A DNA stretch of 64,000 nt from Lotus japonicus (taxonomy: Eukaryota; Streptophyta; Magnoliopsida; Fabales; Fabaceae). The stretch spans positions 64,101,920 to 64,165,919 of the forward strand of contig NC_080043.1 in the NCBI RefSeq assembly GCF_012489685.1, written 5' to 3'. The translations under genes and the position numbers were made by a program. Below are positions 45,647-57,400 of the stretch, piece by piece. Numbering within the stretch: position 1 is the first letter of the stretch; each line of letters begins with the position of its first letter. The notes beneath the pieces are model-generated. The model ran no database searches and had not been told where the DNA came from. It was given only the letters and a program-made list of their open reading frames with translations.

Positions 45647-46668
45647 AATAACGGGAATGGTTCATCCATAGTGAAGAACGGGAATGCTTCACTTGTGGCG
45701 AACGGGAACACGTCACAAATCCGGATTCATGATTGCATATCACGCATACATTCATTCTGACTTGGATTGTGTGCTGGTTGTTTATTGAAGCAATGTTAGA
45801 GCCATAACATGCTAGGATTGTTTATTTATATATATATATATATATATCAACATATATCTATACCCCATATCACATGTTGAGTGTATATCTACGTATTCCC
45901 GTGAGTTGACCCTAGCGCCTTGGCTTTGGTTGCATGTTTGTGTTTGGGCGGTCGGCCTGCTGCCAGATGTCGATGGCCGACTGGTGTTCGATGGTCTCTC
46001 CCTTGGGGGGGATCAAGTATGAGCTTGTGGATCGTGCTGCCCCACCGCTTGGGTGATCTATCTTGTGGGTCATCGGGCGACGTGCAAGGGAAGGGTCATG
46101 GAGGACCGGACTGACGAGCGTAGACGTCTGACGAGAGGAGTTCTACGACGCATGAAGCTGAGCTTCAACTTGCCGACTTCAGATCACGGTGGGCTTGGTA
46201 CTGGGAGGTTAGGTTTAGGCAGGCGTCATATCTTGTGTAGAGCTCTAATTCGTTTTGCTTTTGGGACAGGGTAGGTTCCCGACGCATGACTTTTTGTGTG
46301 GTTCTCTTACTGAGGGATCACAGTGAGTCAGTCGGACCATAGGGGTCTTTGCTTAGGCCATTTTGAGGCCGACTTTCTCCTAGTGGGTTTGTAATTATAA
46401 TTTTCTCACTCACACTTCTGGGTCTGTATATATTTGCCTACGGGCACACTGCTTTGGAGTCACTGCGAGTGCGCGTGACGTGGGAGTGCAGCTGAGGCTG
46501 TACATGTTGATATTTGATGTATATTGATTAGTTTAGTGGTTGGGCTATGTCTTTATTTGCTATTGCTTTATTTAAAATGAATCAACGGAAAAAAAAAATT
46601 TACCTGTTTTCCGCGTAGAGTTATTTTTGGTTACTAAAGTGACACCTGGAAATCGGGGTGTTACATTG

Positions 46669-46680
46669 TGGTATCAGAGC
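46669..46680 (+). promoter_or_regulatory. Primer binding site (initiator tRNA-Met type)
   Basis: TGGTATCAGAGC three bases after the LTR end at 46665, the usual chromovirus PBS complementary to the 3' end of initiator methionine tRNA. Confidence 0.9.
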
Positions 46681-46874
46681 TTAGTCGAGTCTTTCGGGAG
46701 TCTTTGGGGAATAGGTCTTCTGTGCTAGGTTGTGTGACTCTGCAAAGAGTGAAAATTGATTGTCTGCCGAGCGATTTTCGCTCTAATTGTTTGCGTTACT
46801 ACTTCATCGGATTGAGTGGTTTGTCTAGTGCTACCATATGGTTAGTACTAATTGGACGTTCGATAGGATATAGG

Positions 46875-47720
46875 ATGGTGGACCTTAACTGGATGGCGGA
46901 GGTAATAGCTACACTGATCGAGGCAATGATGAATCAGGCTGCGGAAGACGCTTACATGCGCGTTGAAGAGGATGCACGTGAGCATCAACGACTGATGGCG
47001 ACGGCAATGTATCAACAAAAAGGAATGAACCGAACAGAAGCTGGGGGACCAATGAGGTCAGGTTCCCAAGGCTACAACGGAAGGGGGAGTTACCATCAGT
47101 GGGGACCATATCAGCGTCCCGAGAGAAGATCTTATCTCAAGAGCGTACAAACCAACGACTGCTGATACTAGAGGGAAGCCAGTTGGTGACAAAGGTGTGA
47201 CATGTTTTCGTTGCGGAAAGTTTGGGCATTTTGCTAACAAGTGCTTAGTGATTGGACGGAGATGCTTCAAGTGTAATCGAGAGGGGCATCTAGCTGTGAA
47301 CTGCAAGACACTTCAGGGGGGGACGTCTGACAGTAAGATGAAAGGGAATGATGCTACTGAAGGGACAGGAAACAAGACTTCGGGAAAAACAGTGACGTGT
47401 ACAGGTGCAGGAAAGTGGGGCACTACAGTATCAAGTGTCCAGACGGGGGATCTCTATGCTTCAATTGTGGGGAAAGCGGGCACTATGCCAGTAGGTGCAA
47501 GATCAAAGAAAGTCTATGCTTCAATTGCAACCAACCGAGACATTTCTCCAGAGATTGTAAGGCACCCAAGGGCGAATCATCAGGGAATGTTGGGAAAGGA
47601 AAACGACTTGCTACAGAGGGAAGGATTCATACCAAGGAGGGGGCAAGAGCTGAGGAGTTGAACGAGGAAGAACGTGGGAACGATGGTAATATTTTAACTG
47701 TTCTCGTATTCTAGAATAAC
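46875..47720 (+). pseudogene. Tekay gag, core-deleted, with five zinc knuckles
   Basis: The N-terminal piece is MVDLNWMAEVIATLIEAMMN to about YNGRGSYHQWGPYQ, followed after a frame change near 47140 by CCHC knuckles. Two are intact in the first frame (CFRCGKFGHFANKC, CFKCNREGHLAVNC). After a second frame change near 47395 there are three more: YRCRKVGHYSIKC (first Cys lost), CFNCGESGHYASRC and CFNCNQPRHFSRDC. One to three knuckles is usual, so five is many. The capsid core expected between is absent, so the protein could not form particles by itself. Confidence 0.8.
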
Positions 47721-49142
47721 TTACTCTTTTATCTTCGGAGCGAGTGTGACGCGCCTAACTTGTATTTACTACTTAGACTATGATCTTATGATTATTATCC
47801 CTAGTAGGACCTTATTCGAAGTTGCTCGTGTTTTAACTATAGAAGTTACACGAGGTTGAGAATAGCACACTAAGTCTAGAAAGTAGTTTTCCATCGATGC
47901 GATTATGAGGAAGCTAGTAGCTGAAGAACGAATCTTAGGGAGATTCTGTATGGGTAGTCTACGTGTCATGTTGAGGGTGTGTAGTTCTGTAGCGAGATCA
48001 TTAAAGGATTTAGTATCAGGATATTTGTGACTACTGGAGGATATGAACTCATTGACTGTTCCAGTGGGTTTTTCTAAATTTCCACCTTCGATGTATTAGG
48101 CCTGATCAACCTAATATTGAGGGGGTGATATTCGGAATCACAGCTGGTTATGGACTTTGATAGAAGGATGTGTAAGATGAATTTGAATTGATTGAGGAAT
48201 AGTTGGATTTGGGAGGAAAGTTCGTGTTAAGCACTTGATTGTACAAGATTAAGATTTAAATCTTTGGAAGTCGATGAGTGTCGTATAGACATTAATTGGT
48301 TAGTTCGTGAGATTAATCCAAGTAGAGGTAGACTAAGTCAAGAGATTTAATGCTGGAAAAGTATTAAGTAGTTTCTCGGAAGTTATGAAGTCATAGGTTA
48401 TGTGATTACTGAGTGGAATTGTTAGAGACTAAATAGATTGGATTTAGTCAAGTTTTAGATGATAGTTTGATGGTAGCAAGAGTGAGAAGAATTAACTCTG
48501 AACTAGATTGTTATAGTGGAGTTCGAGGAATAAGTTTTGCTAAGCGTTGGATTAATATGTGGAGACATTATAGTCTTAAGAGACGGATTTTCACTTGAAA
48601 AGTGTTGAATTAATGATTAAGTTGGAGAAAGAAAGTTTTAGCATAAGTTGAATACTTGAGGCTGTTGATATGGATTCCAAAGAAATATGCTAAGATTTCT
48701 AAGTGAGATTTACTAAGTTGGATTGAAATCTTAGGGTTAAGATTGATCTTGAGAGTCGGGAATCGCGTACGAGTAGGAGATCTTATGGTTGTAGGTGTGA
48801 CAATAGGAGTTGAATCTTAAGAAGATTGAAGACCTGAAGGTGAGTTTCGGGTTAAGACCATTGAGGTATAATATAAGAGTGATCTTGAAGTAAAGGAATT
48901 CTGGGTTGTGTAGAGTGTTAAGGTTGGTTATACGTTGGTGATCGATTGATGTTGATTATGAGGTTGCGGACAAGTGGAGTTTTGGACTGTAGATGAAGAT
49001 CACGAGGACAAGTTGAGTATTTACTTTGAGATGACAGAGAGACACCGAGCTCAAGAAGAATTTCGGACGACCGAAAGTAAAGAAGCAAGTGACTAAGATT
49101 GTGCGACTGCACGGAGTGCCAACCGGTATCATTTCAAGCAGA
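47721..49142 (+). pseudogene. Decayed Tekay pol remnant
   Basis: Where protease, RT and RNase H should be there are many stops in every plus-strand frame and no YxDD, DxG or RNase H motif. At the end a frame reads TKIVRLHGVPTGIISSRDP, the integrase core segment (family KEIVRLHGVPxxIVSDRDPRF) with the catalytic Asp replaced by Ser. It is fused directly at DP to the chromodomain region. Confidence 0.7.
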
Positions 49143-49361
49143 GATCCGACGCAAGTGATAGAGCCAGACGACATGAAGTTGAATGATGATTTGTCTTTTG
49201 AGACGCCGACAGTTAGCAGTGGGGATAGAAGAGTGAAACAGTTAAGGGAAGAACAGATTGCTTAAGTAAAGGTTATGAGGAACAATGACACGGGCAATAC
49301 TACATGGGAATTGGAAGACAAGATCAAGGAACTGTACCCCGGACTTTTCTCAGAACTCTGA
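49143..49361 (+). pseudogene. Right copy of Tekay integrase C-terminus/chromodomain remnant
   Basis: Same reading as the left copy, with TAA at 49263-49265 and the final stop at 49359-49361. Its 5' side is joined in frame to integrase core text through the codons for Asp-Pro (GATCCG), common to both contexts. The aromatic and acidic residues of the chromodomain tail (WELE, LYPGLF) remain. Polypurine tract follows at 49387-49395. Confidence 0.85.
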
Positions 49362-52109
49362 GTTTCGAGGACGAAACTTTCTTTTTGGAGGGGAGTATTG
49401 TAAGACCTGGATTTTCAGAACCAGTTAAGTTCCGACTCACGCGTAGAATCAGTGTGAGCGTGACAGGAGTTTGGTATTTGAGAAAGATTAATGACGAAGA
49501 AAGTTCAGGAATTCCTTGAGGAATGTTGAGTAGTTGCTTTCGCAGTTAGTACGAGTCGTCTGCACACCTGCTTTATGGCGAGCGTGTCCAGAATCGGCTA
49601 TTTCGCTTTTAGAGCAACGTTTTAAGTGAGATTTCGAATCCTTGGAAAATTTAAAGATTCTCTTTATTTTTCCTTCGACCAGCGTTTCATTTCGGAACTC
49701 TGGACTGTACGCACGATAGTATTCACTTTTCGGAAGTCCGCCGACGCTAATTTCTTTGCTTCGAAACCCTAGATTCGAGCGATGGATGAAGACTTTTTCT
49801 ATTCGGGACTTCTAACGAAGTTTCCGTCCGCGTAGCCAGATTTGTTTCGACGTTTCCAATCTTTCTTCAAAAGGAAGTTTTCTCATCCGACATCAATTGC
49901 AAAATGTAGTTTTGCGGTATATTTTGAAGCATACTGCGTTCAAGCCATTTTCTCACTTAAATGAACCCGATGCAAGTATCATCCTTTCTTGGATCGATAC
50001 TTAGATTAATTGCATAATATGACAACGTCATATTTGTTCTAATTGTCTAACAATTATTCTTTAGCTCTGTTTCTACTCATTTCTTGGTTCATGAATCATC
50101 TTATTTTGCTCAAAGTGATTCAAATTTATATTTTATCATTTCATAGAGTTCCTCATAATTTTTGGAATAATAATATATCACCCTTATATTTTTATCTTAA
50201 CTCTATGAGTTAAATCATTTAGCGTCTAAATCAATCTGTACCGATTAATAAATATCTCATCCTTTTTACTTGGCCTTTCTTGCTCCACGTCTTTCATTTT
50301 GGCCAATCCATTCATTTTACCACATGTTTCTACTTTATTCATTCCAAATTTCTTTCCCTGGCAGAATGCGCACACCGTAGTCCCTCTGTTTCTCTTATTC
50401 ACGTCTTCTTTCCCTCACCACTCTCTTTACTCTCATTTTCAATTGGTTTCTGCAGCAATTTATAATCCTTGTTCCTTTCATCTTGTTCTCATCACCAACC
50501 TCATCTCGTTCATTTTCTTTGTGGCAGCGCCCACACACAACTGTGCCTTCTTCCTTCATGATCGAGCCACCACCTTGGTTCTCTCTTCACCCACGCAAGG
50601 CACAAACCACCCCCACCTCTAAGGCATTTTCATGGTAAAACCTCTTCTCCTTTCTATCATGTTTTTAATGGGTAAAGATTGAGTTTTGATTTGTTATGCT
50701 TTTTCAAAAATGACTTTCATCCAAAGTGCTTTTACAATTGTTGTTCCCTATCACCGGATCTATAGATTTCACTGATTAGTTTTCTAAAAAGTTGTTTTTT
50801 TTAGTTAAGTGATTTTGGGATTTTAATTATTTTAATTTAAGCCTTGATTAGTTATTTTTAAATGTTAAAAATGGTTTTGGAAGTGATTTGGGGAAAAAGA
50901 AAAATTTATACATATTTATGTAGTCGTGGCCGAGCCTATGACATGTGTTTTGGGTTTGGGAAAATCAATTCTGAAACTTGTTTTTATTTAGTGAAAATCA
51001 TAAGTTAAGTTTATGGTGACAAAACTTTGGGCTTAAACACAAGAGGCTGAGAAGTTTTGGATTAAACTGGAGTTTTAAAAGTATTGGGGTCTGTTTGATA
51101 AATTTATTAAAGATTGAGGGTTGAAAAAGAACTTACTTTTATGTGAGGACCTTTTCGTGATTATGTGCTTATCAATGGACTAGGGTTGAATTATTTAAAA
51201 GTTGAGGAGTTGTTTGCGAAATGTGTTTTTTAAGGACCTTTCTTTAAAACTCACAAATATTTTATCTTTGGACTTTAGTCCTTGAAACATAAAGTTTGTG
51301 CATTTAGCCTAAGTGAGCTAGAAAGATTGGCTAAGTTTGTTTTGGAACTTTAGATGTGACTTTAGAGGCTAAGGTTTAGTATGTGAACTTGTGAAGGGTA
51401 CGAAGGACGGAAGCGTTTGACGTCGAAGCCAAAGAACAAACGGAAGTGAGCCAACACGGGAAAGCAAAGATATGATTGGATTTGATTTGAGTCGCAACTT
51501 AGTAAGGAAAGTGCCTAAGGTTAGGGCAACTTGCTATTTAGCTATGATTGCATGATAGGTGTCGATAAATTCGACTTATGTTTTATCTGATGCTGTTTAT
51601 GATGTTGAGTTGATGTTATGATGCTTTTCCATAACTTGTGATGTTATACTTTTGTTGGATTGTGCGTTTTGACTCGACTTCGGAGTGGAGATTCATTGGT
51701 CTGGTGATCTTTGATATTTCGGGTTGGATGAACAACCCTAGGCAAGTCCAAACGAAGGGTTTGAGGCTTAGCCATTCGTTGGGATTCGTTTGAATACTTA
51801 GACTTTCCCCGAGAAACTTCTTTTGGAGGGTTTTTGGGAAACTTAGAAAGATTAGAATTTCGAAAATTAGAGACTTTGGGAAACTTAGACTTTGAGAAAT
51901 AAACTCATAACCTGACTAATCCAATTCGAAACGTTTTTACTAAACGAATAATTATAGGGAACCTAAAGGAGAAAATGATTGCGAAAGACGGGGAAAAGTC
52001 AACTTTGGTTGTGGGTTTGGAGAGTTTTGGAATTGGGGAAAGCCACTAAGGTGAGCTATGGTGATGATTGAAAGTCACCGAGTACTCTAGTACTCCGGGT
52101 AGTGTTGTT

Positions 52110-52460
52110 CGAGTCGTGTTGTATTGACCGGCACAGACTCTGGGCTTTGTTTGTGGGTTTTGTGGTGGGAGTTGTGTTGTATTGACCGACACTAACTCCG
52201 AGTCGTGTTGTATTGACCGACACTGACTCTGGCTTTGATTTTGGGTTTTGTTGTTGGGGTTGTGTTGTATTGACCGACACTAATCCCTTGGGTTATCTTG
52301 TTGTTGGAGCCGTGTTGTATTGACCGACACTTAGTGCTCTTGTTGTTTGGGCTGTGTTGTATTGACCGACACTAGACCCTTGTGTATTCTTGTGGGTGGA
52401 GTTGTGTTGTATTGACCGACACTTACTCCGAGTTGTGTTGTATTGACCGACACTTACTCA
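52110..52460. repeat. LTR subrepeat, about 50-bp tandem units
   Basis: About eight units each containing GTGTTGTATTGACCGACAC followed by 25-35 variable bases. The middle LTR has one unit fewer. Open frames crossing it on the minus strand are artefacts of the repeat. Confidence 0.9.
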
Positions 52461-52543
52461 TGGTTTTGTTGAGATTGGGTTGTGAGCTAAACACTTTCGT
52501 GGTAAGGACGATTCGTTGTTTGGCTAACCATATTGCATCAATC

Positions 52544-52760
52544 GGGTGAATAACGGGAATGGTTCACCTATGCATATCATGGTGAATAACGGGAATGGTT
52601 CACCTTGCATTTATGATGAATAACGGGAATGGTTCATCATATGGTGAATAACGGGAATGGTTCACCAAGGATGAATAACGGGAATGGTTCATCCAGGATG
52701 AATAACGGGAATGGTTCATCCATAGTGAAGAACGGGAATGCTTCACTTGTGGCGAACGGG
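52544..52760. repeat. LTR subrepeat, GAATAACGGGAATGGTTCA units
   Basis: Six close units and two degenerate ones (AAGAACGGGAATGCTTCA, GCGAACGGGAACGCGTCA) of about 20-30 bp. The same block in the middle LTR is where the nested solo LTR landed. Confidence 0.9.
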
Positions 52761-53717
52761 AACGCGTCACAAATCCGGATTCATGATTGCATATCACGCA
52801 TACATTCATTCTGACTTGGATTGTGTGCTGGTTGTTTATTGAAGCAATGTTAGAGCCATAACATGCTAGGATTGTTTATTTATATATATATATCAACATA
52901 TATCTATACCCCATATCACATGTTGAGTGTATATCTACGTATTCCCGTGAGTTGACCCTAGCGCCTTGGCTTTGGTTGCATGTTTGTGTTTGGGCGGTCG
53001 GCCTGCTGCCAGATGTCGATGGCCGACTGGTGTTCGATGGTCTCTCCCTCGGGGGGGGGGGGGATCAAGTATGAGCTTGTGGATCGTGCTGCCCCACCGC
53101 TTGGGTGATCTATCTTGTGGGTCATCGGGCGACGTGCAAGGGAAGGGTCATGGAGGACCGGACTGATGAGCGTGGACGTCTGACGAGAGGAGTTCTACGA
53201 CGCATGAAGCTGAGCTTCAACTTGCCGACTTCAGATCACGGTGGGCTTGGTACTGGGAGGTTAGGTTTAGGCAGGCGTCTTATCTTGTGTAGAGCTCTGA
53301 TTCGTTTTGCTTTTGGGACAGGGTAGGTTCCCGACGCATGACTTTTTGTGTGGTTCTCTTACTGAGGGATCACAGTGAGTTAGTCGGACCATAGGGGTCT
53401 TTGCTTAGGCCATTTTGAGGCCGACTTTCTCCTAGTGGGTTTGTAATTATAATTTTCTCACTCACACTTCTGGGTCTGTATATATTTGCCTACGGGCACA
53501 CTGCTTTGGAGTCACTGCGAGTGCGCGTGACGTGGGAGTGCAGCTGAGGCTGTACATGTTGATATTTGATGTATATTGATTAGTTTAGTGGTTGGGCTAT
53601 GTCTTTATTTGCTATTGCTTTATTTAAAAGGAATCAACGGAAAAAAAAAATTTACCTGTTTTCCGCGTAGAGTTATTTTTGGTTACTAAAGTGACACCTG
53701 GAAATCGGGGTGTTACA

Positions 53718-53817
53718 GAGATGATTTGGAGGGGAGGGAAATTGGTGGGTAGTTTGAAATTGGTGGGAAGAATTGAACCAAAGAAAGTAAATTTAATAGA
53801 ATTTCTCAATTTCTATC
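53718..53817. repeat. Copy of the Tat element 1 insertion site
   Basis: 53762-53817 reads AGAATTGAACCAAAGAAAG, then TAAATTTAATAGAATTTC and TCAATTTCTATC: the uninterrupted version of 22714-22737 joined to 31491-31523. The preceding 40 bp (GAGATGATTTGGAGGGGAG, AAATTGGTGGGTA) is the reverse complement of 22671-22711. Confidence 0.75.
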
Positions 53818-54410
53818 ACAATTCCTAGGGAGGCACTCCCAGCTCTTGTCACACGCGGGCGTCATTCGTAACTCAACATACAAACATTGCAAACACCCAA
53901 TAAACACATCATTTTCTCTCTCGATCTCTTTGTTCTTATCACATCAATCAATGTGGACATCCATTTTTTTGTCAATAGAAACACAGTTTAGCGATAGACT
54001 TTAACCACCACAAACATTAACGGTGGTTCTTAACTTCTGCTTGACTGTGTGTCGATCGAATAATGCTTAAAAGTGTATCTCCAAGTAACAATTTCGATCA
54101 TATATATCATTTTTATTATTTCTCCCTTCTCTCATCTTTTCCCACTCTAAGTGTATGTGTTGAATGTTTGCATACAAATGTTTACAAATTATTTTCTTAT
54201 ATTAAATTCTACTCATGGAAATTTAGTTTTTATTATCTATATATGTTTGTTGATGGATGTCACGTGATCAATTTTTGTATTAGTGGCTTCTCTACTTGGC
54301 TTTGGGCCTCTATAAATAAATTTGTATAAATTTACTCTGAGTAGTGAGTACTGATATCAAAGATAAATGGTTTTTCTTCCTGACAATGTATAGATGATAT
54401 GTCATTCCAG
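53818..54410. other. No exon seen upstream of PLC remnant
   Basis: AT-rich. The expected first exon of a plant phospholipase C (EF-hand-like N-terminus) is not present on the plus strand here. Confidence 0.5.
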
Positions 54411-57400
54411 GTACATCATGATATGAACGCTCCCATGTCACATTATTTCATGTACACAGGACACAATTCCTACCTAACTGGGAATCAACTAACCAGCGAG
54501 AGCAGTGATGAGCCAATTATTGAAGCTTTGCACCAAGGTGTACGAGTAATTGAACTAGATTTATGGACATCTTCATCTCAAGATGGTATTAAAGTTGTTG
54601 GTGGAAGGTACTAGACTACTAACTGGTTATTAAAGTCTCATCTTAGAGTTGTTAATAGAGGAAGAAGAAAACATTAATTGCATGTTTGAAAATCTTCTAC
54701 AATTGATTCTAAAGTCAAAATCAATTTTGAGTTGAAGTTACTCTGAGTAGTTTCTAACATGACATAAGTTTATATTGCTTTCTTATATGTTGTGGTCTCC
54801 TAACTTTGTTTTATGAATTAATGCAGGACACTTACCACTCCAGTCTCCCTAACCAAATGTTTGGAGTCCAATAAGGAATATGCATTTGTCAAATCAGATT
54901 TTCCAGTGATTCTAACTCTGGAAGACCATCTAACATCAAAACTTCAGGCTAAATTTACACAAGTCGGCACTCATCCCCCTAAAACAGAAAAGAAAGCACT
55001 TAGTTTAATATATATGCCCAGTTTGTTGTAGCTTTTCCATCATGATATTTTTTTTCTATTTTGCAGATGGCAACTCAAATATTTGAAGAAATGCTTTATT
55101 ATCCTCAGATAGATTATTTGACTGAATTCCCCTCTCCTGAATCATTGAAAAATAGGATAATTATATCAACCAAACCACCAAAGGAATATTTACAATCTGA
55201 GATGTCAAATGGAAGTGAATCTTCAGATGAAGAACCAAGTGAACAAGAATTGTCAGATTCTATGGCTAAACTAAAAAGTGAGGACAAGGTGAGAGGAACA
55301 CATATGATGTGTCTACCTTTCCATAGTCATACACATTTATTGACATAAACGCTTAATTAAGTTATTTAACTAAGCACACCCTTATTTGATGGGTATTTAT
55401 GTTTTCTCATGGATGGAAGAATGTAAGTGATGAAGATAAGGAAGATACGAATGCATGTGATAACAAAGCAAATGAGAAAGGTGCACCTGAATACAAACAC
55501 CTAATTACAATCCATTGTGGGTATTCAAAAGGGCCTATGAAGGATCGACTGAAAGTTGAAGATAAAGTGAAAATGCTGAGTTTAAGTGAGAAGAAACTCA
55601 AAAGTGCTTTTGAATCTCTTGGAGCAGACCTCTTTAGGTGCGTATCAAACTTATATAGCATGTTTGGATCAAGTTTTTTCCCCACATAATCAATCCTAGC
55701 AATTAAAAGCTATTCATATAAGCTTCATCCCATAATTAGTTCTGCCTTTGGAATCATTTACTTGAAGATTAATGTAGTTGAAGAGATGCTCAGCATCTGA
55801 TTTGATATTCATTATTATGCTTTTCAGGTTCACACAAAAGAATATCCTTAGAGTTTATCCTAAAGGAGAACGTGTCAAATCGTCAAATTTTAAACCACAT
55901 TTAGGGTGGATGTATGGAGCTCAGATGGTGGCATTCAATATGCTGGTTAGAAAGTTAAGACCAATCCACGAAAAATAAGTTTCATCTTTCAGTTTTTCTT
56001 TAATGTATTGTGGTGCAATCTTGTATTCATCATAAGATATTGTTGAGTCATACTTATATACATGTGAAAGTAGGAATAAAAACCTTTTAGGCTTTCTTTT
56101 TTTTGATAAATAATGTGTTTGATTCTGCGGTAGGACGCCTCATAATCCCTTTGGGGAAGAAGCTATCAAGTGTAGCTTCTGGATTTTGGACTTACCGTGC
56201 TTTGGAATATGTACTCACTGCTCGTCTAAACACCCTAGAATAATCTTTCAGGCATATAACTTTTGTTTTCTTTTGATAGGGGTACGACAAATCACCTTGG
56301 TATCAGCAGGGGATGTTCAGAGCAAATGGAGGATGTGGTTATGTGAAAAAGCCTAACTTTCTGATGGGGAATCTTCCAAATGAAGAAGAGTTTGATCCTA
56401 AAAGAACAATGTCAGTGAAGCAGATATTAAAGGTGAGTAATTGCTTTGAAGAAGGATATTGGCTTGTTTCATGACATTTAATATTTTCATGTCCACCAAT
56501 AGGTAAAGGTATACAAAGGAGATGGCTAGAAGTCAGATTTTAGTGCAACACACTTTGATCTTTTCTCCCCACCAGACTTTTACACAAAGGTCAGTTGCAT
56601 GATCCTCCAAACATTTATTTTTGATAAATTAAAAGCAACTTTAAGTAGACTCAAGTGGACCAATTGATTTCCCATACCTCAATCTACAAGTGACTTTTTA
56701 CAAAAAGTCTATGTTTGGATACTCGCATATAGTCTTGCAAACAAACGTTAATACTCACTTTGAGAGAAAAAGTGAATAAAACTCTTTTTATGAATTGAGA
56801 TAAATTCTATTCACATTGCACTCAGTTGGTAACTAAACACACTAAATCTAATGCCATGTTTCCGTTACTGTTGATCTAGAATTTTATTACCTATAACTTT
56901 GATCATTAAAATTATAACTTAAGTCCTCTGGTCCCTTATTGTGTAATTAACTTGTATAACCTCTTCCTGCATTATTACTCAGTACACTACTAAGGTGGAA
57001 TCCAACATTTTTACCATAAAAGTATGTTCAAATTTATTTATTTCATCACAATTAGGAGTGTAAAAGAGATACTATGTGTTTGAAAACTTGTGGACTTCTG
57101 CATTGGGGGAGAAGTTACTAAGAATAACTTTTAAGGGGGTAGAAGTGATTATGAGAGGTTTAGCTGCCAATCCAAACACACACTGATAATGTCATAAGGA
57201 ACAAAATAGGAGAAAGCAAAGAAATCTAGGAGAAATATAAATGGTTATAAATTTATCTTACTGTTTGACCAAATTGTTTGACAGGTCTATATTATTGGGG
57301 TGCTAGCTGATTCTATCAAGAAGAAAACAAGTGTAAAAATGGACAATTGGTATCCTGTTTGGGATGAAGAGTTTGAATTCCATTTGACTGTTCCAGAGCT

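Larger units (their letters stand above)
38138..46665 (+). repeat. Middle Tekay LTR (about 4.27 kb without insertions)
   Basis: Begins TGTAAGACCTGGATTTTC and ends CGGGGTGTTACA. Removing the nested pieces (40947-41586 and 42038-45646 with their duplications) leaves about 4.27 kb. This aligns with the 3' LTR throughout, except for one about 50-bp tandem unit present only in the 3' LTR (about 52277-52329) and small length changes in T/A and G runs. Includes the subrepeats GTGTTGTATTGACCGACAC and GAATAACGGGAATGGTTCA. Open frames inside, such as those around 39.0-39.4 kb, are not considered genes. Confidence 0.88.
37881..53717 (+). mobile_element. Tekay-type chromovirus composite: internal end - LTR - internal - LTR
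   Basis: The order is: internal 3' end with chromodomain remnant and PPT (37881-38137), an LTR with two nested insertions (38138-46665), PBS plus gag and decayed pol plus chromodomain remnant and PPT (46666-49398), and a second LTR (49399-53717). The middle LTR has a PPT before it and a PBS after it, so it serves two internal regions: the signature of a tandem dimer or of recombination between elements. The chromodomain wording (VIEPDDMKLNDDLSFET, VKQLREEQIA, TWELEDKIKELYPGLFSEL) is typical of the Tekay/Del clade. All copies lack functional pol. Confidence 0.88.
49399..53717 (+). repeat. 3' Tekay LTR (4.3 kb)
   Basis: TGTAAGACCTGG to GGGTGTTACA, 4,319 bp, uninterrupted. Only scattered differences from the middle LTR, so their separation is recent. 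Subrepeats: GTGTTGTATTGACCGACAC units at about 52110-52460, GAATAACGGGAATGGTTCA units at 52544-52730, a short TA microsatellite at 52882-52892 and a 12-G run at 53051. The sequence after it starts GAGAT. No matching left-hand copy can be tested. Confidence 0.9.

Noticed and set aside
45828..45848. TA run as possible promoter or origin
   Set aside because: A simple microsatellite whose length differs between the two LTR copies. No other support.
52056..52814. Regular repeats that could suggest a CRISPR-like array or a repeat protein (NNGNGSS)
   Set aside because: Spacers are not unique, units are 20-50 bp of one degenerate family inside an LTR, and the host is a plant. The frame is a by-product of the repeat.
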